Counted from the first letter of the stretch, positions 28,090-37,746 are shown. The stretch: 64,000 bases of DNA from SG8-41 sp963802355 (GCA_963802355.1 CAWDIV010000015.1:992001-1056000); one strand, 5' to 3'. A program made the numbers and translations. Notes: generated by a model from the sequence alone, not told the origin.

Positions 28090-29064
28090 TCAGGGCTCCG
28101 CGGTCAGATAGTGCACTGCGAATAATCGCTCAGGGTCGGTCCAGCACAACTGAGGTGCATATCCGGCGCCGCGTGCCAGATCCTGGAACTCCACGACCGA
28201 GTACTTATAGGAATTCTCGGTATGTATCGTTTCGCCGGAGCGGAAACGGAAGACATGTCCCGGCAGGGTCACCTGCTGGTCACGCCCGCTTACGAGATGC
28301 ATCTCGATGCGGCCAAGCGCCGCATCATAAAAGGCACGATGGCGAAATGCAGCAAGCTCGAAATTGGCGCCGAGCTCGCGATTGATGCGCGCGAGCAGAT
28401 TGAGGTTGAATTGCGCGGTGACGCCCTGCGCGTCGTTGTAGGCTGCATTGAGCAACGCGGGATCCTTTTTGAGATCGACGCCAATTAACATTGCGCCTCC
28501 TGCACCGGCGACTGCGCGCGCGTTCGCGAGGAACGCGGCCGCCTCGGCCGTGGTGAAGTTGCCGATCGTGGAGCCCGGAAAATAGATCACGCGCCGCCGC
28601 GCGTCCATGCCGGTGAGCCGGGGCAGGACGAACTGCCGTGAATAGTCGGCGCATACCGCGACGACGGTGAGCCGGGGAAACGTTCGGGCCAGCTCGGCTG
28701 AAGACGCCTTTAGTTGGGCGCCCGCGATATCGATGGGCACGTAGGCAACCGGCGCGAGCTCGCCGATAAGAATGCGCGTCTTGCGGCTGTTACCGCTGCC
28801 GTACTCGATGAGAGCGCAGCGCGGGCCCAGATGTCGTGCCATATCGCGCGCATGCGTATGCATGATCGCGGTTTCGGTTCGCGTTGGATAGTATTCGGGC
28901 AGCTCGCAGATCGCGTCGAAGAGCGCGGAGCCGCGTTCGTCGTAGAAGTACTTCGGGGGCAGCTCCTTCTGCGGCCGCGACAGGCCGGCAACCACGTCAT
29001 CGAGGAAGCTGCCTGCATCCGGGCGCAAATCGTGGAATGAAAATCGCGGAGCGGTTTGCGTCAT
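28090..29064 (-). CDS. egtD: L-histidine N-alpha-methyltransferase (EgtD)
   Basis: A 324-residue protein of the EgtD/DUF2260 family. It has LPPKYFYDERGSALFDAICE, YYPTRTETAIM, SAM motif ALIEYGSGNSRKTR, and CADYSRQF and YFPGSTIGNF in family order, with a C-terminal ENSYKYSV block that forms part of the histidine pocket. EgtD trimethylates histidine to hercynine, the first step of ergothioneine synthesis. The expected partner EgtB is not in the window, so hercynine or ergothioneine production depends on genes elsewhere. Confidence 0.9.
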   Translation of the reverse strand: MTQTAPRFSFHDLRPDAGSFLDDVVAGLSRPQKELPPKYFYDERGSALFDAICELPEYYPTRTETAIMHTHARDMARHLGPRCALIEYGSGNSRKTRILIGELAPVAYVPIDIAGAQLKASSAELARTFPRLTVVAVCADYSRQFVLPRLTGMDARRRVIYFPGSTIGNFTTAEAAAFLANARAVAGAGGAMLIGVDLKKDPALLNAAYNDAQGVTAQFNLNLLARINRELGANFELAAFRHRAFYDAALGRIEMHLVSGRDQQVTLPGHVFRFRSGETIHTENSYKYSVVEFQDLARGAGYAPQLCWTDPERLFAVHYLTAEP

Positions 29065-29178
29065 CGCCGGACCTTCCCTCTGCGCCTTAACGAAAGGCGC
29101 CGATTGCGCTCGTGACGATGCGAGCGGGAAACCGTCTACCGCTACCAGTCACCGGTCATCGGTCACCGGTCAGTGCTC

Positions 29179-30073
29179 TCAGCCCGCCGGCTGGCGGGAA
29201 AACATGCTTTCCATCCACTTCTTGATGCGGTTCGCGTCGCCCATGCGTGTGTTCCTGCCCCACGAATCGAGCAGCACGATGACGACCGGCAGCGACGCAA
29301 TGCGGCTCTGCATCACCAGGCATCGTCCCGCCTCGCTGATGTAGCCGGTCTTCGAAAGGCCTATGGTCCAACCGGCGTTTTTAACCAGCCCATTGGAGTT
29401 GTTGTAATACATCAGCCGACCGTTGGGCAATTCCACCGCGTACGCGGTAGCGGTGGTGAACTCCCGGATCAGTGGCTGCGCATAAGCCGCAACTACCAGC
29501 CGCGCGAGATCCTGCGCAGTGGACACGTTCTCGCTGGAAAGCCCGGTGCCGTCGACGAACCGCGTGCGCAGCATTTCGAGCTCGATGGCCTTCTGATTCA
29601 TGGCCGCAGACGAAGGCACGTGTTTCGCCCGGATACGCCCGCGCGAGGGCCGCCGCGGCGCGGTTTTCGGAAGCCATCAGGGCGAGTCTCAACAGAGCTT
29701 CGCGTGTCAGCACGGTGCCGACGCGCAACCGGGAGCGCGTGTGCTTGAGGTCGTCGACATCGGCTTCGCTGATGACGATGGCCTCGTCGAGAGCGCCGTT
29801 GCTTTCGAGCGTCACGAGGGCGGTCATCAACTTCGTGATCGACGCGATCGGAACCACCGCGTCGACGTTCTTCGCGTAGAGCACGCGATTTGCGCTCTGG
29901 TCGATAACCAGCGCCCCTGCAGACTTGAGGTTGAGCTCGTCCGCTTTCCCGGGGAGGCTGTGTACCAGCGCCTGGTGGTCGGGAACGCGCTGAATGATAC
30001 GCATCTTTTTCTGCGCGAGCGCCGGCCCGCACGCTAGACACGCCAATACCGCCGCCAGCAGCAGTTTTTTCAA
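29179..30073 (-). pseudogene. pbpG: D-alanyl-D-alanine endopeptidase (PBP7/PbpG family), frameshifted
   Basis: The first frame (ATG 30073) has a signal peptide ending PALAQ and the serine protease S11 motifs ASITKLMTA (SxxK) and MASENRAAAALA (SxN). The second frame (to 29179) has the KTG motif in LSKTGYISEAG. A single extra T near 29603 separates TRAFV from AAMNQKAIELEM. Repaired length is about 297 residues, usual for PBP7. The enzyme cleaves peptidoglycan cross-links in the periplasm. Both halves are well conserved, so the lesion is recent or a sequence error. Confidence 0.85.
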
Positions 30074-30195
30074 ACTATTCTCCTCCTCGGTGGGGCACTG
30101 CCGCTCCCGGCGGCAGGCAATCCCGCAAGTGCCTCACGGGATTTACCCTGCCAAAATACCGGGTTAGGTGGAATTTTTCAACCAGTATTCGGGCC

Positions 30196-30237
30196 AAAAA
30201 AACTCCGCTCGGGACAGTGTGGGTTGTCCCGGCGGAG
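30196..30237 (-). terminator. Strong Rho-independent terminator with no coding gene upstream
   Basis: The stem CTCCGC-CGGGACA pairs with TGTCCCG-GCGGAG (30203-30237, 13 pairs, one bulge) and is followed on the minus strand by seven U (complement of 30196-30202). There is no minus-strand gene to its right before the two-component system, which reads the other way. Confidence 0.8.
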
Positions 30238-30310
30238 GCAAAGAGGCCACGCAGTACCTGCTCAGCACAGGTAACCGCAACTACCAGGCCTCCGAGGAGG
30301 AAGGACCGAA
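30196..30310 (-). ncRNA. Candidate structured small RNA ending in the 30.2-kb terminator
   Basis: Upstream of the terminator on the minus strand the sequence folds into a compact stack. GAGGCC (30287-30292 complement) pairs with GGCCTC (30243-30248 complement), enclosing a 10-bp hairpin made of 30251-30260 and 30268-30278. CCTCC-TC-GGAGG forms a further hairpin near 30290-30301. The RNA would be 110-150 nt. I do not recognise the family. The 30074-30559 interval has no convincing gene, though a plus-strand frame from GTG 30219 to TGA 30336 exists. No clear promoter was found. Confidence 0.45.
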
Positions 30311-30559
30311 CCAGCTGCGCTCGAACCTGCGGGGCTGAAAGCTGAGCACCCCGTCAATAAAGTGAAGAATAATTTCCTGACCTTACGTGAAGCTTACGGC
30401 TGCGCTCATGACGTGTGACTTTCTGCGCCATAATTAGAAAACTCACGTTCAGCATATGGACGAAAGCGGTGGGATAGACTGTCCAGGCCCGGTGAGCATT
30501 GAGCGGTGAGCGGGGGGTTCAGCCGTTCCCTGCTCGCCGCTTACTGCTTAACGCTTTTC

Positions 30560-31259
30560 ATGCGCATACTAATCATTGAAGACGAGCCGGGTACTGGCGG
30601 ACGGGCTGACCCGTTCGTTGCGCCACGCCGACTATGCCGTGGATTGCGCGAACGACGGCGTCGAGGCCGATCACGTCCTGGCCGCCCAGAAATACGACTT
30701 GGTGATTCTCGACTTGGGGCTGCCCAAGCTCGACGGCTTCGAAGTGCTGCGGCGGCTGCGTCACCGCGGGTCCCGGGTTCCCGTGCTGGTGCTCACGGCC
30801 CGCGACACGCTCGAGGACCGCGTCAAAGGTCTCGATCTGGGCGCTGACGATTACTTGAGCAAGCCGTTCGAGCTGGCCGAGCTCGAAGCGCGGGTGCGCG
30901 CGTTGATCCGTCGCGGCCATTCGGGCGGCGGCTCCGTGCTGTCGCACGGGGCGTTGAGCCTGGACACCGCGGGGCGCCGGGCGACGCTGAATGGCGAGCC
31001 GCTCGACCTCTCGGCGCGGGAACTCGGGGTACTTGAGGTGCTGATGCTGCGCAGCGGGCGGGTTGTAAACAAGGAACAGCTCGCGGAGGAGCTCTACGGC
31101 TGGGACGAGGAAGTGGGGGCGAACGCGATCGAGGTCTACGTGCACCGGCTGCGCCGGAAGCTGGAGCCCGCGGGCGTCATCATCCGGACCATACGGGGAC
31201 TTGGCTACCTGCTGGAGAGATCACCCAAAGGCGGTGAAACCGCCGATGAACGCAGATAG
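30560..31259 (+). pseudogene. tctD: OmpR-type response regulator (TctD-like), frameshifted near its start
   Basis: ATG 30560 begins MRILIIEDEP, the acidic pair of the receiver domain. One extra G near 30591 shifts the frame, after which VLADGLTRSLRHADYAVDCA continues. Then come DLVILDLGLPKLDGFEVL with the phospho-acceptor Asp and ARDTLEDRVKGLDLGADDYL. The C-terminal winged helix follows: NAIEVYVHRLRRKLEP, IRTIRGLGYLLE. Repaired length is about 232 residues. The last codons (GGETADERR, TAG) come from a dispersed repeat, not from the conserved domain. TctD-type regulators control tricarboxylate uptake genes, which suits the many TctC genes here. Confidence 0.82.
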
Positions 31260-31276
31260 ATTTCTTGGGTTTGTAG

Positions 31277-32662
31277 ATGGCTTCTAGACCCCGCACCCTC
31301 AGGCGTCAGCTCATCGTCTGGCTTGCCGTTCCGCTCGCCGTACTGTGGTCGATGAGCACACTGGTGGATTACGACATCGCCAACCAGTTCGTCACTTCCG
31401 CCTACGATCGCTCGCTCCTCGACTCCGCCATCGACATCGGCAAGCAGATCAAGCTCGAGGAGGGCCGCATCCACGCCGACCTGCCCGACGTCGTGCTGGA
31501 AATGCTGGTCACGGGCGAGCCCGGCAAGTTCTATTACCTCATCACCGGTCCCGAGGGCGAGTACATCGCCGGTCACAAGGGCCTGCCGCTGCCGCCGGAG
31601 CCGGAAGCCGACAAGGTTTCCTATTACGACTCGGAGTATCTCGGCAAACCGGTGCGGATCGCTGCGCTTTCGTTGCCGCTCGAAGGCGACCGCAACAAGG
31701 GCATGGTGCTCATCCAGACCGCGGAATCGGTGACGGGCCGCACGGACTTCGCGCGCCAGATCATGCTGCGCATGATGTTGCCGCAGGTGGTGCTGATTCT
31801 CCTCGCGGCGTTTGCCGTATGGTATGCGGTAGGTCGCGGGCTCTCGCAATTGACCGCGTTGCAGCGCGAAATCGCCCACCGCTCGCACCGGGACTTGAGT
31901 GCGCTTCCCGAAGAGCAGACTCCGCAGGAGGTGCGGCCGCTGATACACGCGATGAACGAGCTGCTCGAGCGTCTGTCGCGGGCGCTGGCCGCGCAGCAGC
32001 GCTTCATCGCGGATGCCGCCCACCAGCTGAGAACACCGCTCGCAGGCATCAAGACGCAGACCGAGCTCGCGCTGCGCCAGGCACAGTCAGCCGAAGCGCA
32101 GAGTACCCTGCGCCAGTTGCAGACGGCCACCGAGCAGACGACCCGCTTGATCAACCAGCTGCTTTCGCTTGCACGGGCCGAGCCGGGGGCCGAGCGCGCC
32201 CGCGCCACAGAGAAGCTCGACCTCACCAGGCTGGCGCGCGATACCACGACCGAATGGGTGCCGCGTGCGCTTGCGCGCGATATCGATCTCGGGTTCGACA
32301 GCGCGCTCGCGGCGGCGCGGATCGAAGGCGATTCGTTCCTGGTGAAAGAGATGCTCAACAACCTCCTCGATAACGCGATACGCTATACGCAGACCGGCGG
32401 CCAAGTGACGGTGCGCGTCACTCCGGATACGCGCGATATCGTGCTGAGCGTGGAGGACAACGGACCCGGCATCCCGGTCGCCGAGCGCGAACGGGCGTTC
32501 GAGCGGTTTCACCGCGTGCTCGGAACGGGCGTCGAGGGCTGCGGCCTGGGACTCGCCATCGTGCGCGAGATCGCGCAGAGTCACGGTGGCGATGCCCGCC
32601 TCACCAGCGGCGCCCACGGCGCGGGAACTGTGGTGCGCGTCACGCTGCCGATGGCAGCCTGA
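31277..32662 (+). CDS. tctE: Sensor histidine kinase, TctE-like
   Basis: A 461-residue kinase. It has a first helix (LIVWLAVPLAVLWSMS), a periplasmic 2CSK_N-type domain, a second helix (VVLILLAAFAVWYAVG), the H box RFIADAAHQLRTPLAGIKTQ (His about 250), the N box LNNLLDNAIRYT, and the G boxes VEDNGPGIP and GCGLGLAIV. It lies 17 bases after the response regulator. TctE senses external tricarboxylates and phosphorylates TctD. The kinase is intact while its partner has a frameshift. Confidence 0.88.
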   Translation: MASRPRTLRRQLIVWLAVPLAVLWSMSTLVDYDIANQFVTSAYDRSLLDSAIDIGKQIKLEEGRIHADLPDVVLEMLVTGEPGKFYYLITGPEGEYIAGHKGLPLPPEPEADKVSYYDSEYLGKPVRIAALSLPLEGDRNKGMVLIQTAESVTGRTDFARQIMLRMMLPQVVLILLAAFAVWYAVGRGLSQLTALQREIAHRSHRDLSALPEEQTPQEVRPLIHAMNELLERLSRALAAQQRFIADAAHQLRTPLAGIKTQTELALRQAQSAEAQSTLRQLQTATEQTTRLINQLLSLARAEPGAERARATEKLDLTRLARDTTTEWVPRALARDIDLGFDSALAAARIEGDSFLVKEMLNNLLDNAIRYTQTGGQVTVRVTPDTRDIVLSVEDNGPGIPVAERERAFERFHRVLGTGVEGCGLGLAIVREIAQSHGGDARLTSGAHGAGTVVRVTLPMAA

Positions 32663-32747
32663 ACTACAAGGAGGAAGGCGAACGGAGGAAGGAGACGCTA
32701 GCCGTCTTTCGTCTTTCGTCTTTCGCCTTTCGCCTTTTGCCTTGCTC

Positions 32748-34586
32748 TCAAGTGGGGTGCGTGAACTCCGCTTCCTTGCGGTGGAGGTCGGCTTCTTCCT
32801 GCTGCAGCGCCCACATCCTGGCGTAGGCGCCGCCGATCTCGAGCAGGCTGCGGTGCGAGCCGCGCTCGACAATGCGGCCGCCCTCCAGCACCAGGATCTC
32901 GTCGGCATCCATAATCGTGGACAGGCGGTGCGCGATCGCCAGGGTCGTGTGTCCCTGCGCAATGCGCGTCAACTCGTCCTGGATTCCCTGCTCCGTGGCC
33001 GAATCGAGCGCCGAAGTCGCCTCGTCGAATATCAGGATGCGCGGATTCTTGAGGATAGCGCGCGCAATCGCGACCCGCTGTTTCTCGCCGCCGGACAACT
33101 TCAGCCCGCGCTCCCCCACCCGGGTGTCATACTTTTCCGGTAGGCTCTCGACGAAGTCGTGAATATGCGCCGCGCGCGCGGCTTCGATGACTTCCTCGCG
33201 GCTTGCGTCCGGCCGCCCGTAGAGGATGTTGTAGTAGATCGTGTCGTTGAAAAGCACGGTGTCCTGGGGCACGATTCCGATCGCCCCACGCAGGGTCGAC
33301 TGACGGAGATCGCGCACGTCGACACCGTTCACCAGGACCTGGCCGCTTCCCACCTCATAGAAGCGGTAGAGCAGGCGCGCGAGCGTGGATTTGCCGGAAC
33401 CGCTCGTGCCGACAACCGCCACCTTGGCGCCCGCAGGGACTTCGAAGCTGACATCGAATAGTATCTGGCGCTGGGGCTCGTAGCCGAAGTTGACGCGCTC
33501 GAAGCGGACCGTCGCCGGTCCCGCCGGGAGGTGCACCGCGTCCGGGCGGTCCTCGATCTCGCGGTGCTCGGAGAGCAGGCGGAACATGCGATCCATGTCG
33601 ACCATGGACTGCTTGATCTGGCGGTAGACTGAGCCGAGGGAATTGAGCGGAATGTAGAGCTGTATCAGCAAGGCGTTGACCAGCACAAGGTCGCCGAGCG
33701 TCAGGCTTTTGTCCACCACTCCCTGCGCCGCGAGGATCATTAACAGCGTCACCGCAGCGGCGATAATGAAACTCTGGCCGATATTGAGCACCCCGAGCGA
33801 AGCCTCGGAGTGCACCGCCGCCCCCTCGTATTGCCGCAGGTTCTCGTCGTAGCGCCGCGCCTCGAATTCCTCGTTGTTGAAATACTTCACCGTCTCGTAG
33901 TTGAGCAGGCTGTCGATCGCACGGGCATTGGCCTTCGAATCGAGGTCGTTGGCGCGGCGCCGGATTTCCATGCGCCATTCCGTGATTCCGACGGTGAACG
34001 CAATGTAGAGCCCGACCGCCGTGAACGTCACCCCCGCGAAGCGCCAGTCGAAGCGCGAGAGCAGGATGAAGGCGACCAGGCTGAACTCGAGGATCACCGG
34101 GATGATGGAGAACAGCATGTACGACAGCAGCGACGAAATGCCTTGCGTGCCGCGCTCGATGTCGCGCGACACGCCGCCGGTCTGGCGTTCGAGATGGAAC
34201 CGCAGGGAGAGGCTGTGCAGGTGGCGAAACACGTTGAGCGCAATGCGGCGGATCGCCCGCTGCGTCACGCGCACGAACAGGACATCGCGCAACTCCGCGA
34301 ACAGCGTCGTCAATAACCTGAGCAGTCCGTAGGCTGCGAGCAGCGCCAGCGGCAACACCATGACCGCCCGGGTCGGATTGACCCCATCCACGATTTCCTT
34401 GAGCACCAGGGGCACGCCCACATTCGCGAGCTTGGCCGTTACGAGGAACGTAAGGGCGATGGCGACCCTGACTCTGAACTCCCACAGATATGGCACAAGC
34501 AACGCGAGCGTGCGCCACTCGCCGCGCCGTCGAACATTCCCGGCGCGCGGCAGCGCCTCGGAGACAGTGCTGTGGTGAAAAGCCAT
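32748..34586 (-). CDS. ABC half-transporter, Atm1/HMT1 type (permease-ATPase fusion)
   Basis: A 612-residue half transporter. Six helices span residues 25-330, with the family motifs RFHLERQTGGVSRDIERGT and NYETVKYFNNEEFE. The ATPase domain carries Walker A VVGTSGSGKSTLARLL, signature LSGGEKQRVAIARAILK, Walker B ILIFDEATSALD and the H-loop AIAHRLSTI. Bacterial Atm1-like exporters move glutathione-linked or metal-thiol compounds out of the cytoplasm and act as homodimers. It is convergent with the TctDE-like pair; a short low-complexity repeat lies between. Confidence 0.92.
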   Translation of the reverse strand: MAFHHSTVSEALPRAGNVRRRGEWRTLALLVPYLWEFRVRVAIALTFLVTAKLANVGVPLVLKEIVDGVNPTRAVMVLPLALLAAYGLLRLLTTLFAELRDVLFVRVTQRAIRRIALNVFRHLHSLSLRFHLERQTGGVSRDIERGTQGISSLLSYMLFSIIPVILEFSLVAFILLSRFDWRFAGVTFTAVGLYIAFTVGITEWRMEIRRRANDLDSKANARAIDSLLNYETVKYFNNEEFEARRYDENLRQYEGAAVHSEASLGVLNIGQSFIIAAAVTLLMILAAQGVVDKSLTLGDLVLVNALLIQLYIPLNSLGSVYRQIKQSMVDMDRMFRLLSEHREIEDRPDAVHLPAGPATVRFERVNFGYEPQRQILFDVSFEVPAGAKVAVVGTSGSGKSTLARLLYRFYEVGSGQVLVNGVDVRDLRQSTLRGAIGIVPQDTVLFNDTIYYNILYGRPDASREEVIEAARAAHIHDFVESLPEKYDTRVGERGLKLSGGEKQRVAIARAILKNPRILIFDEATSALDSATEQGIQDELTRIAQGHTTLAIAHRLSTIMDADEILVLEGGRIVERGSHRSLLEIGGAYARMWALQQEEADLHRKEAEFTHPT

Positions 34587-34725
34587 GATCGAGCGTACGG
34601 GGAGCTATGCGACCGACATTGGTAAGGTGACGGATTTATCAACGAACTAGCGACTCGGGACACTAGCAGGCAGTAGTGCAAGCCCGCAGGCTCTTGCCGG
34701 CGGAATGCTGAAAGGCCACGTTGAA

Positions 34726-35022
34726 ATGCGCCGAGTAATCCTAACATGTGGCACACCGATCATCGAGCGCGTCACCGATCAGCGCCAGGAATGCGTCCCG
34801 GACACCGCGTACGCTCCGGCGCCGGCGCGCGAGCGCAGTCTGGTCGGCCCCATTGTGGGCGGCGTGGCGGGTGGCGTGCTCGGCAATCAGGTCGGTCGTG
34901 GCAGCGGCAGGACCGCCGCGACCGCCGCCGGCGCAATCGCCGGCACGATCATCGGCGATCGTGTCGGCAACGCTGACAGCGACCGTGTCGCGACTGCGCC
35001 ACCGCCGATGATGGACATTTGA
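34726..35022 (+). CDS. Glycine-zipper 2TM protein, probably 5'-truncated
   Basis: The conserved part is a glycine zipper, LVGPIVGGVAGGVLGNQVG then AGAIAGTIIGDRVGN, as in outer-membrane-associated SlyB/YMGG-type proteins. It is preceded by CGTPIIERVTDQRQECV, where relatives have a TPVYERV..PRQEC block. The signal peptide that normally precedes this block is missing: only about ten residues come before it from ATG 34726 (34705 is also possible). So either the gene lost its 5' end or a frameshift hides the leader. Confidence 0.6.
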   Translation: MRRVILTCGTPIIERVTDQRQECVPDTAYAPAPARERSLVGPIVGGVAGGVLGNQVGRGSGRTAATAAGAIAGTIIGDRVGNADSDRVATAPPPMMDI

Positions 35023-35098
35023 AGATTCCTTCAAGCCACGAAATATCGGTGAGCTCTTTTCGCTCGGCCTTCTCCGAGCCACGTAAATCCCAATCGCC

Positions 35099-36262
35099 TC
35101 AAGCGAACTCCTTCCCCCTCCCATACGCGAACATGCCCGTGAGGATGCGGGTAATGCCGTAACAAACCCACGTTGCGGTCCGTACCGGCCACGGCGCACC
35201 GGTCCACCGTTCGCGTTGCAGTTGCGTCGCCCCCTGCTCCATCGCACGCGTCAGGCTGTCCCGGAGCTCGCCGGCGAACGCAGAGTCCTCGATCACCACG
35301 TTGGCTTCTCGCGCCAGCACCAGGCTGAACGGGTCGATGTTCGACGAGCCGACCGTAGCCCAGCGCCCGTCGATCACCGCGACCTTGGCATGCATAAAGC
35401 TCCGATGGTACTCGTAGATTTCGATGCCGGCATCGAGGAAAGCTCCGTAGAGCGCGCGCGAAGCATAGTAGAGCAGCACGTACTCCGCACGGCCCTGCAG
35501 CAGCAGCGTGACCCGCACGCCGCGCGCGGCAGCATCCATCAGCGCGCGCCTGAAGCTCAATCCGGGAAAGAAATACGCGTTGGCGATCAGTATTTCCGAC
35601 CGGGCGCGCTCGATCGCCGCGAGATAGGCGTCCTCGATTTCCCGGCGATGCCGCAAGTTGTCGCGGATGAGGAATTGAGCGCGCTGGCTGCCGCGCGGAA
35701 CAGCATCCGGCACCAGGGCCCGCGTCTCCGGACGGCGCGATCGCAGTTGCGTGGCCGATACCAGTTTCCACAACCGCTTGACCGCCGGATAGATGCTCGC
35801 CACGAGCGGTCCCTCCACCCGCACCGCGTAATCGAAGCGCGGCGGGATGCCGTGCACGGTGTCCTCGTCATCGATGATATTGATGCCGCCGACGAATGCG
35901 ATTCGGGCGTCGATCACTGCCAGCTTGCGATGGAGCCGCCGCAGCCGCGCGCGCTTGAACGTCCATGGCGAAATTTTCGCGCGATAAACGAGGAAATGCA
36001 CCCCCGCCCCCCGCATCTCGTCGACCAGTTTCCGGCTGAGATTCTTCGAGCCGAACCCGTCCACCATCACGTAGGTGGATACGCCGCGGCGCGCCGCCCG
36101 CGCGAGCGCTGCGGCGATAACCCGCCCGGTGTCGTCGCTTTCGAAGATATAGGTCTCGAGATGGATCTCCCGGCGTGCAGCGTCGAGTTCCGCCTCCAGC
36201 GCAGGGAAATACTCCACACCGCTTCGGACCAGCGTGACGCGATTTCCCCCCACCGGCTCCAT
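35099..36262 (-). CDS. clsB: Cardiolipin synthase B
   Basis: A 387-residue phospholipase D superfamily protein. It has two HKD motifs: RLHRKLAVIDARIAFVGGIN (about residue 110) and FMHAKVAVIDGRWATVGSSN (about residue 290). Around them, ETYIFESDDTGR and NAYFFPGLSFRRAL match ClsB. ClsB makes cardiolipin from phosphatidylglycerol and phosphatidylethanolamine. ATG 36262 overlaps the stop of the EEP gene (TGATG), giving translational coupling, as in the E. coli ybhP-clsB pair. An in-frame TTG precedes the ATG. Confidence 0.93.
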   Translation of the reverse strand: MEPVGGNRVTLVRSGVEYFPALEAELDAARREIHLETYIFESDDTGRVIAAALARAARRGVSTYVMVDGFGSKNLSRKLVDEMRGAGVHFLVYRAKISPWTFKRARLRRLHRKLAVIDARIAFVGGINIIDDEDTVHGIPPRFDYAVRVEGPLVASIYPAVKRLWKLVSATQLRSRRPETRALVPDAVPRGSQRAQFLIRDNLRHRREIEDAYLAAIERARSEILIANAYFFPGLSFRRALMDAAARGVRVTLLLQGRAEYVLLYYASRALYGAFLDAGIEIYEYHRSFMHAKVAVIDGRWATVGSSNIDPFSLVLAREANVVIEDSAFAGELRDSLTRAMEQGATQLQRERWTGAPWPVRTATWVCYGITRILTGMFAYGRGKEFA

Positions 36263-37011
36263 CAAATGAGCGTCAGCGTGGTGGTAAGTGCGGCGTGATC
36301 GGACATGCGCGCCCAGATCCGGCCATGGTGCACGTGAACGTCGTCGACCCTGAGCCCGCGCGTGTAGATGCGATCGAGGGACATGAGCGGCATCACCGAC
36401 GGAAAGCTGCGCGCCGGCCTGCCTTTCATCAACTCGAAGACTTCGTGGAGGTTCAGCGGATGGGCGAGCTGGTGCGTGACGCGGCGGCGCCAGTCATTGA
36501 AGTCCCCCGCGACGATGAGCGGCGCCTTGGGCGGAACGAGCCGCTCGATGCGCTGTCTCAGGCGCTCTATCTGCTGGCCACGGTGACGTCCCCACAGGCC
36601 GAGATGCACGCACACGCAATGCAGAGTTTCCGGCCAGCCGGGTGGCTGGATCTCGCAATGCAGCAGTCCCCGGCGCTCGTAGCCGTGCGAAGAAACGTCT
36701 TCGTTGTCCCAGCTCTGGATGGGAAAGCGAGACAGAATCGCGTTGCCGTGGTGGCCCTCGTCGTAGGCGGCGTTCTTCCCGTACGCGTACTCGCCCCACA
36801 CCGTATCCGCTAGGAATTCGTACTGGGGCGCCGCGGGCCAGTTCTCGAACCTCGCTGCGTGCCGGTTGTGAGCGCCGTGCACCTCCTGAAGGAACACGAG
36901 ATCGGAATGGAGCGTGCGCAGCCTTTCGCGCAGCTCGTGTATCACCAGCCGGCGGTTCAGAAACGACAGGCCTTTGTGGATGTTGTACGTCGCTACCCGT
37001 AGTGTCTGCAT
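36262..37011 (-). CDS. Endonuclease/exonuclease/phosphatase family protein (YbhP-like)
   Basis: A 249-residue EEP protein with all catalytic blocks: RVATYNIHKGLSF (Asn), LVFLQEVHGAHN (Glu), GNAILSRFPI, VCVHLGLWG, IVAGDFNDW (Asp and Asn) and MSDHAALTTTL (Asp-His). It is the intact counterpart of the broken EEP gene at 8259-8950. It is coupled to clsB, the same arrangement as E. coli ybhP-clsB. A role in phospholipid or head-group turnover is likely but unproven. Confidence 0.9.
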   Translation of the reverse strand: MQTLRVATYNIHKGLSFLNRRLVIHELRERLRTLHSDLVFLQEVHGAHNRHAARFENWPAAPQYEFLADTVWGEYAYGKNAAYDEGHHGNAILSRFPIQSWDNEDVSSHGYERRGLLHCEIQPPGWPETLHCVCVHLGLWGRHRGQQIERLRQRIERLVPPKAPLIVAGDFNDWRRRVTHQLAHPLNLHEVFELMKGRPARSFPSVMPLMSLDRIYTRGLRVDDVHVHHGRIWARMSDHAALTTTLTLI

Positions 37012-37113
37012 GGCCTCAAATGCGTAGTTGGTGAATGGTCAATCCACTCCCGACTCACTGGGGAAAGAACGGATGGTAGCAGCCGCAAGCGGCACGCGGA
37101 CAACGCAGGCGAC

Positions 37114-37746
37114 TTACCGCCGCTGCCAGGGGGCAGAAATCGAAGCGCCATATTGCCATGGGGCCTGCTCTTCACCGCTCACTGTTCCTTCCGCTGCCGG
37201 CCCCGACGCGCGCTGCTGCCGTACGATCTCATCCACCAGCGCGGCGAACGTCTCGTAAACGTGATGGCGCAGTATCCAGGTGCCCACCAGCGGCGGCACG
37301 AAGAAATCCGGCGTCATGCGCCCCGAGTAGCGCAGCCGCACCCGGCCTTGCTTCCCTTCAAGTGTATAGACGCCGGACATTTCCCTGAAATTCCCGGCTA
37401 TGGCCCGCGAGACGATTTTGCCGGGCGGGAACTCGTTGATGGCGAGCCTGACTTCGATGGGATAGCTGAAAATGAGCAGTCGCGCTTCGCCCTTCTGCTC
37501 GACGGTAACCGCGCCCCTGTTGCGCTCGACTACGCGACTCAACCGCAGGTTGGGTATGAATTCCTGCAGTCGCTCGTAGTCGGTGAGCACTTGCCAGGCC
37601 TGTGCGATCGTGCCCTCGAAATCCGCAGTCGCCTCAATCAGGAGCACGTCGCCGTCGCGTGTGGCCTGGACCATGACCTCGGCTGCCGGTACCTGGAGAG
37701 AAACCCACAGACAGAGCGCCAGCAGCGTGCGCAGGGTGGCGGCCAT
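37114..37746 (-). CDS. Secreted SRPBCC (START/cyclase-type) family protein
   Basis: A 210-residue protein. The signal peptide (MAATLRTLLALCLWVSLQVP, cleaved near AEV) precedes an SRPBCC fold: TADFEGTIAQAWQVLTDYER, FIPNLRLSRVVERN and SGVYTLEGKQGRVRLRY, like polyketide-cyclase/COQ10-type lipid-binding domains. Such exported members bind a hydrophobic ligand. ATG 37746 lies only ten bases from the border of the IS remnant, so its native promoter may have been replaced. Confidence 0.8.
   Translation of the reverse strand: MAATLRTLLALCLWVSLQVPAAEVMVQATRDGDVLLIEATADFEGTIAQAWQVLTDYERLQEFIPNLRLSRVVERNRGAVTVEQKGEARLLIFSYPIEVRLAINEFPPGKIVSRAIAGNFREMSGVYTLEGKQGRVRLRYSGRMTPDFFVPPLVGTWILRHHVYETFAALVDEIVRQQRASGPAAEGTVSGEEQAPWQYGASISAPWQRR

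Noticed and set aside
30219..30338. A 39-residue plus-strand frame from GTG 30219
   Set aside because: No convincing ribosome-binding site and no homology; the sequence is better explained by base-paired structure of a minus-strand RNA.
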